Below are positions 30,462-44,771 of a DNA stretch of 64,000 nucleotides, in pieces (positions within the stretch are counted from its first letter, which is position 1; every line of letters begins with the position of its first letter). The position numbers were made by a program, and so were the translations under genes. The stretch is from Escarpia spicata (Eukaryota; Annelida; Polychaeta; Sabellida; Siboglinidae): assembly GCA_963995525.1 (NCBI GenBank), contig OZ023205.1:60892904-60956903 (forward strand), read 5' to 3'. Below the pieces are notes generated by a model. It had not been told where the DNA came from, searched no databases, and worked only from the letters and a program-made list of their open reading frames with translations.

Positions 30462-31409
30462 TTTAACAAGATTTAACAAGATTTAACAAGATTGCCATCC
30501 AGAGAATTAACTCTAGATGGCAGGTGGATAAGGAAGCTTATCGAGAGTCCAACCCTTTTATCTACATATATCCACCCCTTCTGAGGTATGTGTCGATTTT
30601 ATTTTTAAACATATTCACACTACTAGCACCCACACAATCATCAGATAATCTGTTCCTTTCATTCACAGTCCTTTGTGAAAATGAGAACTTTCTTACGTCT
30701 AATCTACACTGCTCCTTTACTAATGTAACTTCATGTCCTCTAGTCTTTCTTAACTGAAAAAAACATATTTCTATCAATATTTTCATAACCATTCAATATT
30801 TTAAACACTTCTATCTGATCTCCTCTCAATCTCCTGGTCTATAGTGTTGTTAAACCACATTCTTTTAGGCGTTTTTCATAACTAAGATCCCTCAGTTTTG
30901 GTATCATTTTAGTCGCTCTCCTCTGTACTCTTTCTAGCATATCTATGCCCTTCTTGCGGTATGGCCTCCACGCTTGTATACAATATTCTAAATGAGGCCT
31001 AACTATTGTTTTGTACAGCGGTATTATTAGTTTTTTTTCTTTATATGCTATATTTCGCCTAATCAATCCAAGGATTTGATTTCCTTTTGAAGCTGCAATT
31101 CCACACTGCTCTGGGAAACCTTCATGTCACCACTAATTGTCAGCCCCAAGGCTTTTTCTTTTACAGTAGTACTTAGTATAGTTCCCCCCATTGTATATTC
31201 TACATATTCGTTCCCATGTCCTGTGTGAAGGCATTTACATTTCCCAAAATTGAACAACATTTGCCACTTTTCAGACCATTTGATCAACCTGTCAAGATCA
31301 TCTTGTAAATGCTGTCTATCTCCATCACTTTTAATCCTTCTAAACACTTTTGTATCATCTGCAAATTTCAACACCTTACTAGCTATATCATCGTCCAAAT
31401 CGTTTAAAC
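30462..31409 (-). mobile_element. CR1-like non-LTR retrotransposon, 5'-truncated copy A
   Basis: Read on the minus strand it encodes the end of a reverse transcriptase: [19 protein letters not shown] with the FADD catalytic motif, then [40 protein letters not shown] and a C-terminus ending DTYLRRGGY. The frame is broken by indels near 31066 and 30839-30790. The 3' end has GCAATCTTGTTAAATC followed by repeats of the 10-mer AATCTTGTTA (30462-30497), a CR1/L2-style microsatellite tail. A pseudogene; the CR1 assignment is from family resemblance. Confidence 0.9.
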
Positions 31410-31814
31410 ATTATAAGGCACGATTCGTTCGATGCAAAACCGTCTAGTTTGTTTTATATCTGTATTATTGTTTAATTATTCCAATTATATTTTACTGATT
31501 TTACCTTTGTAGAACAACAGACTCAGATTGGCTATACTACCGTGTTGCTGTGTAATAATAACATGAACATACCGATGTAATGTAGTTAATTAAACGTCAC
31601 TGATAGTAATTTAATTTAACATCTTACATCTTTACCATTCGACAGTAAGTAATAACCACGGCCATTGCAAGTATACTAAGACTGACGTATTCCAAGGCTG
31701 GTCATACAAAGAGGCGGAATCAAATGTATAATCAACTGATTTCGTTTAGGATCGGAAATACGTTTTTGAGATGACCCCTGGTTGTTTGAGGTGCGCAGTA
31801 AGCAGCTAACACGG
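31410..31814. other. No gene recognised
   Basis: Short AT-rich stretch between LINE copy A and the first PCGF coding exon; presumed end of an intron. Confidence 0.45.
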
Positions 31815-31842
31815 GTCTGTTGTTGTCTGTTGTACAGGCAGG
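31815..31842 (+). promoter_or_regulatory. Splice acceptor and short 5' leader before the PCGF start codon
   Basis: A T/G-rich stretch ends in TGTACAG at 31837, followed by GCAGG and the ATG. This implies the start codon sits near the beginning of an internal exon and that transcription begins further upstream. No upstream non-coding exon could be identified. Confidence 0.6.
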
Positions 31843-31954
31843 ATGCATCGGACGACGCGACTCGAGTTGTCTGAGCTGAACCCCCACCTCGTGTGTGTGC
31901 TGTGCGGGGGGTACTATGTCGACGCGACGACCATCATAGAGTGTCTGCACTCGT
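31843..31954 (+). CDS. BMI1: PCGF coding exon 1 (start codon, first half of RING)
   Basis: Encodes residues 1-37 plus the first base of F38. It holds RING ligands C18, C21, C34 and H36. A pyrimidine/G-rich stretch ending in AG at 31837 lies 6 bases before the ATG, so this exon probably continues an upstream non-coding exon. The donor is T|GTAAGT. The 3.86-kb intron that follows (31955-35813) is packed with repeats: (CACT)n, a SINE, a LINE tail, AT and CA runs, and a CCCCTT tract. Confidence 0.95.
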
Positions 31955-34229
31955 GTAAGTATCATTCACTCACACACTCACACACTCACGCACTAACGCA
32001 CTCAACGCACTCACACACTCATCCACTCATCCACTCACACACTCATCCACTCACGCACGCACTCACGCACGTGCGCACAGTCTGTCAGTCACTCTGTCAC
32101 TCGCTCGCTCGCTCGCTCGCTCTCTCTCACTCACTCACTCACTCACTCACTCACTCACTCACTCACTCACTCACTCACTCACTCACTCACTCACTCACTC
32201 ACTCACTCACTCACTCACTCACTCACTCACTCACTCACTCCTCACGCACTCACTCATCCATCCACTCACGCACGCACACAGTCAGTCAGTCACCCACTCA
32301 TTCATTCATTCACTCACTCACCTTCTCACTCCATTCACTCACTCACTCTCTCAGTCACTCAGTCACTGACTCACTCCGTCACTCAGTCACCCATGCAGTC
32401 AGTCACTCGGTCACTCACTCAGTCACTCACTCCATCATTCAGTCACCCATGCAGTCAGTCAGTCAGTTACTCGGCCACTCGGTCTCTCACTCACTCAGTC
32501 ACTCACTCACTCACTCACTCACTCACTCACTCACTCACTCACTCACTCACTCACTCACTCACTCACTCACTCACTCACTCACTCAGTCACTCACTCACTC
32601 ACTCACTCACTCACTCACTCACTCATTCACTAATCCGTGCACTTCTGATACCACATAAACTGTATTAATTAGTCTAACTTCTTGACCGGATATGTTGGTT
32701 TTTATTAAACTACAATACATTATTAAAATAATGTGATTTTATTAAAATCTGTTGATGAAAATCAGTTCAGTAGAGTCGCAAACAGTCGTGTTTGGTATTC
32801 ATAGGATCACGCGTCACAGGAACACCCGATTTTTTGACAACGCGACAATTGGGATTATAGACAATTTTGGATGTGTCATGTGCAGCCACGAAACACGCCA
32901 GCGAATCTTCGTTTCGTAGTCTTGTGGCATTGACATCATCCGTGATTTTTGCAGTATAATCATCATGGTTCTATCCGTTACACTTATCTATTATGGTTCT
33001 GATTATGTTTCTGTCCGCATGATTCTTTTGGTTTTGTCCGTGATTCTCTTGACTACGCGTCCGTGATTATCCGGCGTTGGATATAATGTTGTAAAAAGGT
33101 AAGTTTTTCTATAGCGCAGTATCCAGTCCCCGGGACAGCTCAAAGCGCTTTACGCTTTACTCCCTGGCATACCGGTTCAAAAGAATCTCGACTTCTATGG
33201 GAAGCATCCAGTCACGTTTCAATTAATGCGCGAAGACTAGTCGTACACAAATATCCACCACTGTCTATACCCAGGTACCCATTCAGACAGCTGAGTGGAC
33301 TGGAGCAACGTAGAGTGAACGAACTTGCCCAAGGTTCGACACCGCAGGACAGGATTCGAACCCGGGTTCTCTCGGTCGAGAGTCCGAAGCTGTAGCCACT
33401 GCACCACTGCGCACCACAAAGCACTGTCGTTGTCACAGCATCTGCGGTCCCATTTTCATTATATTCGTATGTGGTTTTACAATCACCTGACACATTTCCT
33501 TGATTTTTCCGCGTGTTGTGATTAAGCTATTCTTGTCCTTCGTTGTGGTATTCCTGTGCCCGTCAAGCCGGGCTTCAAAGCTAGGCGCCAAGCCGGGCGT
33601 CAAGCCGGGCGGTCAAACTGACGGTCAAGCCGGCGGTCAAGCTGGCGGTCAAGCCGGTCGGTCAAACAACGAGAACCCGAGGCAGACACGACGCGATCAA
33701 TTCTGTCGCTTGTTGAGTCTTGCCGTCTGTGGATTAACCAGTGTGCAGCCACGAGTGGGGAGGGTGTCAAGGCTCATTGTAGACGGACATCGGTCGATTG
33801 TCTCCGGCGGTCGAAGCCGCTCGGTCAGTAGGCTACAGCTGTGTCCGACCCGGACACAGCTGTAGTGGGGGACTGTGGTCAAAGCAGTGGACGATTTCAC
33901 ACGTGGGCGTCGATCCGTGAAGTCGGAAAATTTATCGGTAATTTAATGGCATAAGAATTATTAATAAAAACAAACAACTACATATACATTATATTTACAA
34001 CACAAAAATAAAATTGACAGCTATCTGACGAGTGCGGGTTATACGTAGGTGGAAAATGGTTGGACTCTCGATAAGCCAAAAGCTTCCTTGTTCGCATGCC
34101 GTCTGGAGCTTATAGCTCTGGACGGCAATCTTGTTCAATTTTGTTAAATCTATACAGTATTCGCCGCTGTGCACCTTCAAGCACTGGTCAGTTTACGATA
34201 TAGAGAACATTCGTATTTTGCAGAAAATT

Positions 34230-34273
<44 letters not shown>

Positions 34274-34333
34274 GTGTGTGTATTATATACGCATGCATGC
34301 ATACATCCATGCGTGCGTCGCACGTACATACAA

Positions 34334-34424
<91 letters not shown>

Positions 34425-37400
34425 TATTATTAACATACACACACGCCTACGTGTATGCGTGCGCACGCGCGCACACATGTACGTACGCACGCACGCACGC
34501 ACCTGGGCGCCCTGAAGACATCGACGGGTCGTCACAATTCGCTCTTGCTGTCGGGGAAACCGAGCTTTATGGTAGGAGGAGGCTTCCCTGTAGGCTATGA
34601 GCTCATCCGGTGGGTTCCTGCAACATACGCACTCGGGCATCAATCTTCTCCTCATTGTGCAAACAATCGGACACTGACGGAGTAGGCTTCTTGCAGTCAT
34701 TGTTTCTCTTTCGTCAACCATCGTGCTTAGATGTCATCGCATTAGCTTGTTTCATGGTGTTAGGCTTCGTGTCATTTATCCGGATTAAGTCTACCCGCGT
34801 GACTGTTGTTATACAGTTGCATGTGTATATCTGTTTGCCTATAAACCTTCCTTTCTCGTCCCTTTCCTCGCACCCCTTCTTCCATCTCTTCCCCTTCCCC
34901 CTTCCGCTTCCCCTTCCCCCTTCCCCCTTCCCCCTTCCCCCTTCCCCCTTCCCCCTTCCCCCTTCCCCCTTCCCCCTTCCCCCTTCCCCCTTCCCCCTTC
35001 CCCCTTCCCCCTTCCCCTTTCCCCCTTTCCCCCTTTCCCCCTTTCCCCCTTTCCCCCTTTCCCCGTTCCCCTTTCCCCTTTCCCCCTCCCCCTCCCCCTT
35101 CCCTTTCCCCCTCCCCCACCATCTGTGCTTCTCTCTCTCTATTCCTTTCTCCCGTGAAGTATCTTATGTGGTCAAGTATAACTCGCAGCATGAGCGATGT
35201 GCAATCCACAGATTAACGGAGTAGCGTCATGGTGTACTGACATCAGCTGCACCCACTGCTAATGACACGCGTCTTCCTCCCAAGTCGCTCACTTAGATCA
35301 GCAAATGATCATTGCTGTTGGACAGAGAACGCTTATCTCTTACACAGTTGCAAACCTGTTAACACTATTTCGGAGGTCATTCCTACGGCCGGTGCTGGAT
35401 TTAAAGTTGTTCACGAAGAGCAGTCTCCAGTAAATATCGTGATTATTTCTTGACTGAGAGACACAAGAAATTGACCATCTTGCGTCAGTTCAAAACCATT
35501 ATGTTGTGGACATAGAAGCCTGCGTCCCTATCAGAACCTGCTATAGGTATTTATATTGATTTGATTTGGTGCCGAACGGTGTCGTTGCATGGACAGCCAC
35601 ACCATTAGCTGATACCTTTTGCGGGTGGGATTGGATTGTTAGTATGTATTTGTAAGGAATATCATCGCGCCACGAAACTAAAATGTCACGTCGACGAACG
35701 TATCAGAACTTGAACTTTGTCAAACATACAATAAATGATAACATATTATATATCGCTTTATTTGGGTCAACGAGCACCGTGTATACAGGGGACAATTTTC
35801 ATACTGTTTCCAGTTTGTAAGACTTGCATCGTGCGGTACCTCGAGTCGAGCAAGTACTGCCCCATCTGCGATGTCCAAGTGCACAAGACAAGACCGCTGC
35901 TCAACATACGGTACGTCTACGACGTTGCTTCAGTTTTTGTCGCTTTGCGGTTGCCCGTCTTGAGGGCAAACCAACAGTTGGATCTCGTACATTCGCATGC
36001 CGATAACCTGAAAAATATCTTCTTTTCCGGACATAATTTCACGGAAATGAATTTACAAACAGCGATATACCCAGTTATATAAAATTATGCAAGATTCGCG
36101 TTTTCAGGAAAACGTATTCCGAACAGATATACAGTGTACACTGGGGACCAGTGTACACTGGGGACCAGTGTGTCCATGTTCCACTCCATATCTGTCTACA
36201 TTGCTTTTATTGGCTCGCTTTTATGTCAATCACACTGAATGTATTATGCTGTAGTTAAAATAAACCAACAGTAAGATTTGTAAGTTAATAAAGCATTTAC
36301 AATAGGCAGTATTTCTTCGTGACGACGATTTTCTATGTTGTACCAATGCCGTTTCAAGGTTTCCACCATCTTCTTTCAAAATAGCAAATGTGCACCGAAC
36401 GTGTCACTGTGAGTCGTACGTATGCAATACAACATTCCGGTTTGATAAATCTCTTCCAAAGATATGGTTGTCCTTGGTTCTCTCAATGATGTAAACGATT
36501 GTCATTTAAACTTCTCATAACTCGGCTTTTTCCGCACAGTTGTTTATTGACACAAAGTTCCACATTTTAAAACGAATTGTTTGTAGCAATCTTTTTCTGA
36601 ACGATTCCTGTACGTTCTGAAAATATCTTTGGTTTCAGCACGGACCAGACGCTGCAGGACTTGGTGTATAAATTGGTTCCTGGACTCTTTACCAGTAAGT
36701 GCAGAGAACTATACTTTACATCTAGGTTAACGCGAATTTGGAGGAACGTGGAAACATAAGTGGTTTGTTTGCACGATGTGTGTTTATCTCTACTGATAAC
36801 AGGTGTGTCGAGGATACGTTCCTTTGTTAATTGACAGATCCAAGGTATGTTGCCATTGCCCTAATTATGAAAAATACGGCGTAGTTCGAAGCTAAACATT
36901 TTCGGCGGCCATGTTAGCAAGATTGTCGGCTCTGCAAAAGTTACGTAATGAACTTGATAAAACTCTAGAATGACGAACACTAAATTGAATGCTAGATACT
37001 GACGTATTCGTCAGCACAACGACGGCCTATATAAGAACGCAGCCATAATACTATATAAAGTTATAAACTATATAAACTGTATTTAAAGAGCCCACGCGTA
37101 CCATCTAAGGGTTAATCCTCTACTGATTCGTGGAAATACTGTACCTGTATACCTACAATTATCATACAGTGTTCTCTGTCTGCATACAACAATTCGCGAT
37201 GACAGATACATATTTAACACACATCGGCAATGAACCGAGACGGTAAAAACACTTTAATAGGTAAAAGGGAAACGTTGAGTGTGGTTGCGTGCATGCGTGC
37301 GTGCTTACGTGTGTGGGTATGTATGTGCGCGCGCGCATGTGTGTGCGTGCGCATGTGTTTGCGTACATACGACTTACATACGTAATTTCGTGCGTACGTT

Positions 37401-40400
37401 CGTGTGTGTAGTATTCGTGCGTGTATATGCGCACGCGGCTATGCATTTGCTCGTGCTTGCTTAGGCCCCTAATTGTTTGATTGTTTATTTAGGATCAACA
37501 ATGTTTAAAAAAAAATTCCATGGGTACAACACGTGCTAATTTACATATACACACAACATTATTACATGAATACAATACAGCGTTTTACATGCACCCAACA
37601 TCATATGTAATGCACCGTAATGGTGAACTGATAATGTACAATAATAATAATAATAATACACACATTCCAAATATTGTCTAAGCATTCACTATTCCTTTAT
37701 ACACCAACATGTTGCGTGCTTGCGCTCGTATGCGTCTGTGCGAGTGTTCGTTCGCGCTGATATGCAGTTTGAACACCCGCTTGAACTAATTTCAACCCAT
37801 CCTTTATTCGTGTTAGATAAATCTCGTTATTACTGTATGCGAACTTTTAATCTCGGTATGTTTGTTTTGCAGACGAAATGAAGAAGCGCCGTGAGTTTTA
37901 TTCAAGGAATCCAATGCCGGGTAGGCCACGTATTGTTTTCATTTCATTACAGAGCGCTGGTTGTAGTCGTGTGATGGATGACTGGTTGAACGGCCGCCTC
38001 AAAGCGGCGTAACACCTGCGATTATAGTTCTGGTGTGTTAACGTAGTAATTTGGATAACAACGTGCTAATGACGGGGTAATGGGTGTGGGGTAATTGGTA
38101 GCAAGTGAGAGCGGGAGCAGGTAAAGATAGTAATTGCCGTCGCCGTAGAGCGGGCGGCTGTTACGCGGCTCGATCGGTTGGTATTTCCATCGCCGTCGCT
38201 AATGTCTGCGTGTATCGCTGTAGTCTCGGTGAACCGGGAAGGAAGTTTGGCCCCGATCATGTGGTTTGACTGTTATGGAGCCTGCGTGTATTTATGTGTA
38301 CAATTAGAATATAGTTAATACTATTTCATGGGTGTCTTAGATCATGTACATGCACTGTCTAGTAGTTTACATAAAATAAAAGGTACCTTAAAAATAAAAT
38401 GTACAACAACTTGGTGATCGTGGTGGAGGTGCTGGTGCTGGTCGTCGTTGCCAACGCCGTCGTTGTCGTCGTCGGCGCCGTCGTCGTCATTGAGAACAGT
38501 ATACAACAGTATTGTGGCAGTCTGTTTATGATAACTGTGTTTGGTCTGAGGCTTCAACTGTTGTCCCACGTAAGCTTGCAAGGACACAAGGTTGTGGTTC
38601 TGTTGTCGTTTTGTCCCGGGGTCATGGTTCTGTCCGACTGTCGTTGTCGTTTTGTCCGGGGGTCGTGGTTCTGTCCGACTGTCGTTGTCGTTTTGTCCGG
38701 GGATCGTGGTTTTGTCCGACTGTCATTGTTGGTTGTGGATGGGTTTTCGTGGCAACCGGTTGTCATTGTGGCTGTGTTTTTTTAAATATATTTTGTTGAC
38801 TTTGTGCGACAGTTCTAATTGGACGTGGAGGTATGGTTATTATTAAACTTCCTTTCAACTTGTAAAGGATGGAATAGTCCTACTCTTATGGCTAAACACA
38901 CTAGTCCGTAATTAACTAATGGAGTTATTCGTTACAGTACGACGAATTCTCAGTTACGTGGACATGTTTACATTTTAACGTGATCGATAGTACCTTCTGT
39001 TGATGTTTTATTACATATTATCCCGGTCGTGAGAGGGATAATGTTGATTCACCTTTGTGTGAGCGCAGGTGGTTTTTTTAATGTACGTTACATGTTTGCT
39101 TCAATGTATTCTTTAAAAAGAAATAAGCTAATGAAATACCTTCACAGTCAGGATGTAAAGGTGAAATAAGTGAATGTAATATATATAATGTGTTCTGTTC
39201 GATCACAGTGTAATTATTATATTTGCCACAGAACGGGTTCATAAATATAATTAATTATTCAAAATTATTTATCACGTCCGAACTTGTGAAGACCAATATA
39301 GAGATGAACTTATGAAACCGTAAAAATGCAACCAAAAATATCTACATTAACAGAAATGGTGAAATGATCATTAAATATAGCTGTATACGTATATGGAAAA
39401 CGACGGTGTAAATATGTGCGTGACTGTATAGTGTTTTGCATAAATCACGAAGAACACAATATCAGTCATTACTGTAATAATATGAAACGTATTTGAAAGT
39501 GGATTTTTGCTACCAGTTTATACTATGCGATTGCTATACAAAAAACATTATAGATAAATTATGTGTCGTATTATTGCATAGATACGTTAGGGTACACGCG
39601 CTTTACGAAAGCTATTTTCTTGCAGGCACAAGTAGTGGTCGAACCGGTGGCGCCCATGGTGCTCAGCGGGAGAAACTCCTCTACACGGAAGACGAGAAGA
39701 TCAGTTTATGTCTGGAGTTCAGCTCAGAGTGAGTAATGCAGCTTGTTTCCATTGCATAGTTGACGACTAGTAGCGGAACGTCGTATTTTATTTGAAATAT
39801 TGCAAGAAACGCTCTCCATCTCTATCAACATCGTTACCATTTCATTAACTCTTTAGACCCCATGACGATTTAGTATGCATGTATATTGTGCGTTCAGATT
39901 CTCCACTTCACTTGTACAAATACCACAAATTATTTGTTGTCAAACGGCGCTAACTCTAAAGCCAATCCACAAATACACCTGGTGCATAGCAAATATATTA
40001 AGCTTTAAATTGACGTACAGCACGCAATTATCCTGTAGATAGCACCACATGCATGATGCATTAAAGTGCTGTTTATCTATCGGCCAGTTACAGACATATG
40101 AGATCCTGACATATCGGCCGGTAATGAAAATATAAATATGCTGAATTCTCTGTCCTCATTTGTTTGCATTTTCGACACCCGACCTTCGAATATAATAATG
40201 ACTATAATAATTATTATTATAATTATTAATTCTCGCCACTTTCCATTTTATAGCAAACAATGGAAACATATTTATAGGTACTTGTTACGCCTCCACATGA
40301 AATGACAAGTATTCATTGCTGGTGCATATTTAAGTAAACCTCGTAACATCTGTTTTACCAACTATTTTACTTAGATTCAAAAGCACTAGCCGTCACTTAT

Positions 40401-43400
40401 CCCGGCGCGCGCCACGCACCGTCGAGTCTACGGCGCCGTCGTTTCTGATTCATGTCGATTTGAGCTGTTTCGCGGCGAAGCTAAGCACCCGTCTAACCAG
40501 CCGTTTAGCACCTGTGATTATAGAACGCGTGGCGCTAATGCCGGTTTGGCCTCTACTTAATGGTTATGGCGCCGCCTGATGAGAGCGGCCGGGGCGCTCT
40601 GAGGTAGTGTGCCTGGACGCGTCAACGCCATGGCGGGATCTGAAGACCCGTTAATTACTACCTAATTCCTACAGCGGATCTCCATCCCGCTTATTACATT
40701 TTTGTTTTGTTGTTGCAGTTTTTGTTTTTAGCATTTTAAACAGACACTGTCATGCACAATGGTAGGCATTGCCCCAAAAGTTGTATTTTACCATATTCTG
40801 AGCTTCTCAGTTCATCTGATATCCTCTTGTCGCTTTGAATTACCGCATCATCGTCAGCGTAGTGTTCCGTTCACAATACAATAATATATAATGTTATATA
40901 TATATATTATCGCTCGCACGCACGCAAAGCATTAACGCATATATGCGCACGCATTCGTGCACGCACGCGCGAACACATATACACACACGAACACACATGC
41001 ACACACACCCACACATACACACGCACACACGCACACACGCACACACGCACACACGCACACACGCGCACACACGCGCACACGTACACACGCACACGCATGC
41101 AGACACGCGCTCACACACGCGCACGCACGCATAAAAGCACGCAAACAAAACACGCATAGCATACGCACATGCATGCACACACTCACGCATGCACGATACA
41201 CGAGCTTCTGATAGAGAAAAACAATACTCGGAATCCTTGGAAAGCAATTACAGATATAACTACGTATTCGACCCCTACATTGTCAGCTAATCAATGTTTT
41301 TATTTTCAGTGGAAAACCCATAAGAGATGTTCTTGGGACAAAGAAGAAACACGAACAGCAGGTAAGGATGTGAATTATAGCTGTCCTAAGCGTAGTTGAA
41401 CCGAAACTACAATAATGGCTTCGCCGACAATGGAAAACAATAAAGTTATGACAAATACGTGTTTGTATAACAAACGTACCAGGTAATTGCATTGATAAGT
41501 GTAATAATATATTTATAATTTTTTCGTACCTGTATGCTATTTATTTGCAACTGCACACTGATAATGTGCGTTATTTTAAATTTCACAATTCCATATGGTT
41601 TGAAATGTATTAACGCATTCGATTGCGTGTATATACATAGTAATGGAAATATCAATGTTGTAAATGTTTAATCATTCGTACATATATACAGGTTCTGTTT
41701 GGTTACTGTATCAGTAGTGTATTCACACAATTAATTTGTATGACGTATTTTTTGGACTGGTATTGCAACTACATACTTATATGTCAGGCATGCTTGTATA
41801 TCGACCTGTATAGCTTTAGCACAATTCCGCTCCGAGGCGTAATGTTGGCATTGTGGTTCGTCTACAGTCCATTAGACGGCGCTACCTGCTTTGTCCGTCA
41901 GCGTTCACTATCGCCCATCTCAAGAAGTTCGTCATGATGAAATTCGCAGTTACCTCTGGGTACCAGGTAAGACTCGACGGAGGAAGGATGAGTGCGTTTT
42001 GATAGCAGCAGAAGTCTTGGTAGTGCCCAACCTCTTAACAATGGACAGTAAAGCGTAGGGCAGCATGGAACAAGATGACGTATGGGGCAAGTTACAAATC
42101 GCATAATGTTGTTAAAATATGGAACACAGTGCAGGCAAACCCAGGCAGCTTTCCAATGACATACATATGCACATTCACAGTGACGAATACTGCGACATTT
42201 GGAATGTTACGCAAACCACAAACGGTAAAAATGGAAATGTTTTCCATTGAAATTGGTACTCTTTGATTGAAGCAAATAATATCTGCTAACCTCAAGGGTG
42301 CTTGCGAAATTCCAAATATATGTATAGTTTTAAATGCACAAGTACAAACTATGATAAATGTATGTTTGTAACAATATGAACCCACTCATTTAGTCACCCA
42401 GAGGGCATTTACTGCGGGCGAGTTTCTGATGAGCAAATAATAAACGCACACGCACACACGCATGCACGCATTCCACACGTACACACACGCGCACTCGTAT
42501 CACATGTATACATACGCGCACGCACAACATACGCATACACATACGCACACACGCGCGCACGCCAGCACATGCACACACCCATGCACACGCACGCACACAC
42601 ACACAGACGCACACACGGATGCACTAACGAACGCACGGGTCTATGCATGGTGTTGAAATTTGCAGATGATACAAAAGTGTTTAGAAGGATTAAAAGTGAT
42701 GGAGATAGACAGCATTTACAAGATGATCTTGACAGGTTGATCAAAATTAATGGTCTGAAAAGTGGCAAATGTTGTTCAATTTTTGGAAATGTAAATGCCT
42801 TCACACAGGACATGGGAACGAATATGTAGAATATACAATGGGGGGAACTGTACTAAGTACTACTGTAAAAGAAAAAGACTTAGGGCTAACAATTAGTGCT
42901 GACACGAAAGTTTCAGAGCAGTGTGGAATTGCAGCTTCAAAAGGAAATCAAATCCTTGGATTGATTAGGCAAAATATAGGATATAAAGAAAAAAGAACTA
43001 ATAATACCGCTGTACAAAACAATTGTTAGGCCTCATTTAGAATATTGTATACAAGCGTGGAGGCCATACCGCAAAAAGGACATAGATATGCTAGAAAGAG
43101 TACAGAGGAGAGCGACTAAAATTATACAAAAACTGAGGGATCTTAGTTATGAAAAACGCCTAAAAGAATGTGGTTTAACAACACTAGAGACCAGGAGATT
43201 GAGAGGAGATCAGATAGAAGTGTTTAAAATATTGAATGGTTATGAAAATATTGATAGAAATATGTTTTTTTCAGTTAAGAAAGATAGAAAGAGTATAGTG
43301 GACATGGAGTTACATTAGTAAAGGAGCAGTGTAGATTAGACATAAGAAAGTTCTCATTTTTACAAAGGACTGTGAATGAATGGAACAAATTATCTGATGA

Positions 43401-44726
43401 TTGTGTGGGTGCTAGTAGTGTGAATATATTTTAAAATAAAATCGACACATACCTCAGAAGGGCTGGATATATGTAGATAAATGGGTTGGACTCTCGATAA
43501 GCCAAAGGGCTTCCTTGTCCACCTGCCTTCTAGAGTTAATTCTCTGGATGGCAATCTTGTTAAATCTTGTTAAATCTTGATAATGTCAGACACGTGCGAT
43601 CACAATACATACGCATGGAAACACTCGTTGGCATGTGTACTATTATACTAACGTACGTTGTCTGTATATGTTTGCACTTTGTTTGAGCATACACCTTAAT
43701 AACTGGTCGAACTGTTCGCTTCAGATTGACATATTCCACTCTGACGAACCCCTCAGCGACCAGTATACATTGATGGATATAGCTTACATCTACACCTGGC
43801 GGCGGGTAGGTGAACCATGGTTGTGATAAAAACAACCTGTCCTGATATGTTGTGGCTGCTATAATCCAAGCAGCCACAATAATCGATAAATTCTTGTATT
43901 GGTTGTAGAACTTCAAAAATGTCAATTTGACTTATGATTATTAAGCTAATTTTCTTCATAAACCTTTGAGATTTTGTCAATTATGAGATAACATAGCAAT
44001 TAAGATGGCACTATATTTAAAAGTTAGCTTTTAAATATTTTGAATTTAATGTGTTTGTTCTATCTAATTAAATCTTTAAAAAATTGTAATTTTTATTCAT
44101 CGTATACCTTTCACGTCCAACAATTCTGACAGTCACATATAGACACATACTGCTCGTCGCATGCACGCACACACACACGCACGTACGCACATACACATGC
44201 GCTTTCTAATATTTGTATTTAAAATGTTAGTATTGTTTCGTAAGCATCAATCTATTTCTTCAAATTAAGACTGTGTTTTCAAAGTACCTATTTTGGCAGA
44301 ATATTATATGTTTAGTCGATCTATTGGTGTAATAGATTGTCTTTTAATTACATTTTTTATGTTTGTTTATTTTTAGACAGGGCCCCTGCGACTATTCTAT
44401 TCCATATACGAAGTGCCGGTGAAACGACGAAAACTGTCTGTGACGACGAAGAGTCTACCGGACGGCGCCACTGAGCCCGCAGTGTCATCGTGGCTGAAGC
44501 CGAAACAGGAACCAACGCCTCATGTCGGCGGTCAAGCGCAGCAGAACGGCACCAAGGAAAATGCAACAGAATCGCCCGCACCAGCGCCGACTCAACAGCA
44601 GCAGCAGCAACAACAGCAACAACAACTTCAGCAACAACAACATAACCAACATCAACAAAAACAACAGCAACAACAACAGGATAAACAGCAGGATGAACGT
44701 CAGGAAGTCAGGAAACAACAAGAAAC

Positions 44727-44771
<45 letters not shown>

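Noticed and set aside
31843..32658. Unspliced 271-codon frame from the PCGF start into Ser-Leu-Thr-His repeats
   Set aside because: The real exon ends at the GTAAGT donor (31955); the rest is read-through of the (CACT)n array and would lose RING ligands C39 to C56.
33109..33416. Functional tRNA gene on the minus strand
   Set aside because: Box A and B are present, but the sequence continues into a 300-bp SINE body and the cloverleaf acceptor stem does not close.
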